Shown here: piece after piece, positions 13,273-13,847 of the stretch | How the letters are laid out: each line of letters starts with the position of its first letter | Numbering within the stretch: the first letter of the stretch is position 1 | Assembly: GCA_001782515.1 (NCBI GenBank) | Contig: MFOV01000029.1 | Span: 858-14,704 of the forward strand | DNA: 13,847 nucleotides | Reading direction: 5' to 3' | Source of the DNA: Candidatus Levybacteria bacterium RIFCSPLOWO2_01_FULL_39_10 | GTDB taxonomy: Bacteria > Patescibacteriota > Microgenomatia > Levybacterales > UBA12049 | Notes under the pieces: model-generated | Seen by the model: only the letters and a program-made list of their open reading frames with translations | Database searches by the model: none | What the model was told of the DNA's origin: nothing | Translations under genes and position numbers: made by a program

Positions 13273-13294
13273 ATTCCGCGCTACGCGCTAGAAT
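13273..13294. repeat. Small palindrome between exported protein and four-helix gene
   Basis: ATTC (13273-13276) and GAAT (13291-13294) flank GCGC-rich DNA, giving an imperfect hairpin that overlaps the TAG stop of the upstream gene (13288-13290). Its word CCGCGCTACG is also found at 2417-2426, so it may be one more dispersed repeat. Confidence 0.4.
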
Positions 13295-13847
13295 TTCGCC
13301 AGATACGAAAGCACTATGTCTCCAACTTGAACGTGATTGTTGTCTTTTGAGTAGAGTTTTAGGAATATAATTGCCTCATCCCCCGGGGCATCTAAATCGT
13401 TATTTGCTTCGGCGTCAAGATCTGAATCATCAATTGATAAATTAAGCCACGTTTTTACAGTTGCTGAAACATTTGCCTGATAATATGCAACGGGTGTTGC
13501 GCTGTCTGCTGCTGAAAGAGTTGAATCAGCATTGTAAACAAATACATCCATTTTGGAGGTGTCAGATGTTGTAAGCTCGGTATTGTAGCTTATTGTTATC
13601 GCATTTGAAGTTGCCCAGGCTGAGAAATCCTCAGGAAGTTTAACCCTGACCATAATTGTATAGTTCTGAAGGGAAGTCTCAGGTGAGTTCCATTCATAGT
13701 AAGATCTGTAATTTGACAGCGCAGCAGACGAAGATGCCTCAGACGTCATAGTACCCGTAGTTGCTCCAGAACCAGACGCAGTTGGCACTGCTCCCGGGTA
13801 CTCAGCGTTAAGTGCAATTTTTTTGGTTGGGCGGCCTGATCCTGAGT
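13288..13847 (-). CDS. Exported beta-rich protein, C-terminal part (5' end outside window)
   Basis: The frame is open to the right edge of the window. The GTG at 13788 is internal, since at least 19 in-frame codons precede it (GSGRPTKKIALNAEYPGA). What is visible is a Ser/Thr/Gly-rich stretch, then a beta-sandwich-like domain: NYTIMVRVKLPEDFSAW, ITISYNTELTTSDTSKMDVF, VKTWLNLSIDDSDL and DEAIIFLKLYSKDNN. It ends DIVLSYLAKF with no anchor. The composition (no Cys, few Lys) and pattern fit an extracellular structural or fibre protein like its giant neighbours. It is the most upstream gene of the apparent operon in this window. No family can be named with confidence. Confidence 0.7.
   Translation of the reverse strand, partial: SGSGRPTKKIALNAEYPGAVPTASGSGATTGTMTSEASSSAALSNYRSYYEWNSPETSLQNYTIMVRVKLPEDFSAWATSNAITISYNTELTTSDTSKMDVFVYNADSTLSAADSATPVAYYQANVSATVKTWLNLSIDDSDLDAEANNDLDAPGDEAIIFLKLYSKDNNHVQVGDIVLSYLAKF

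Overview
The window looks like a low-GC bacterial chromosome, most likely from the Candidate Phyla Radiation (Patescibacteria), perhaps the Microgenomates side. This is inferred from gene content. There are giant secreted cysteine-containing beta-rich proteins, an M23 peptidase fused to such a protein, a LytR-C domain protein, a four-helix-bundle 'suffix' protein, a small stand-alone GIY-YIG gene, and many short palindromes. The four-helix gene and the small open frame at 2337-2459 end in TGA, so the TGA-to-glycine code of Gracilibacteria/SR1 is unlikely. No rRNA or tRNA gene was seen, so the placement is not firm.

Layout. 1-830 (+) is the 3' part of a membrane protein with a carboxypeptidase-regulatory-like domain. 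831-1554 is a repeat-rich gap holding a frameshifted GIY-YIG nuclease gene (933-1209, -) between inverted copies of a palindromic repeat, then a mosaic of further copies. 1555-2304 (-) is a membrane-anchored LytR-C protein. 2340-2573 is a GC-rich palindromic gap. 2574-3673 (-) is a four-gene toxin-antitoxin-like operon: BrnT-like toxin, CopG-type antitoxin, YgiT-type zinc finger and DUF2283 protein. A promoter with a palindromic operator sits at its head. 3753-12644 (-) holds two giant exported proteins 9 bp apart (1260 aa with an M23 domain and 1699 aa with a signal anchor). Upstream of them on the same strand lie a four-helix-bundle gene (12743-13264) and the 3' end of another exported protein (13288-13847).

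The most unusual signal is a set of small palindromic elements of several families that sit inside protein-coding genes without breaking the frame. One family has ends TTATTGTTCGAG and CTCGAAGAATAA. It occurs in the intergenic cluster and also inside both giant genes, as 87-bp and 81-bp copies. Both lengths are divisible by three, both copies are in the same orientation and frame, and both encode SSRLRSNN. They resemble in principle the Rickettsia palindromic elements, but appear here in a different kind of genome. The first 390 codons of the 1699-aa gene also carry a 31-bp near-perfect palindrome, a 59-bp inverted repeat and five tracts of heptanucleotide tandem repeats. Because 7 is not a multiple of 3, a one-unit change in any heptamer tract would switch the frame of a surface protein.

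The giant proteins probably work at the cell surface: an exported M23 endopeptidase domain next to propeller-like and Ig-like beta domains, in an apparent operon with another exported protein. The toxin-antitoxin-like operon and the repeats look like accessory or selfish DNA.
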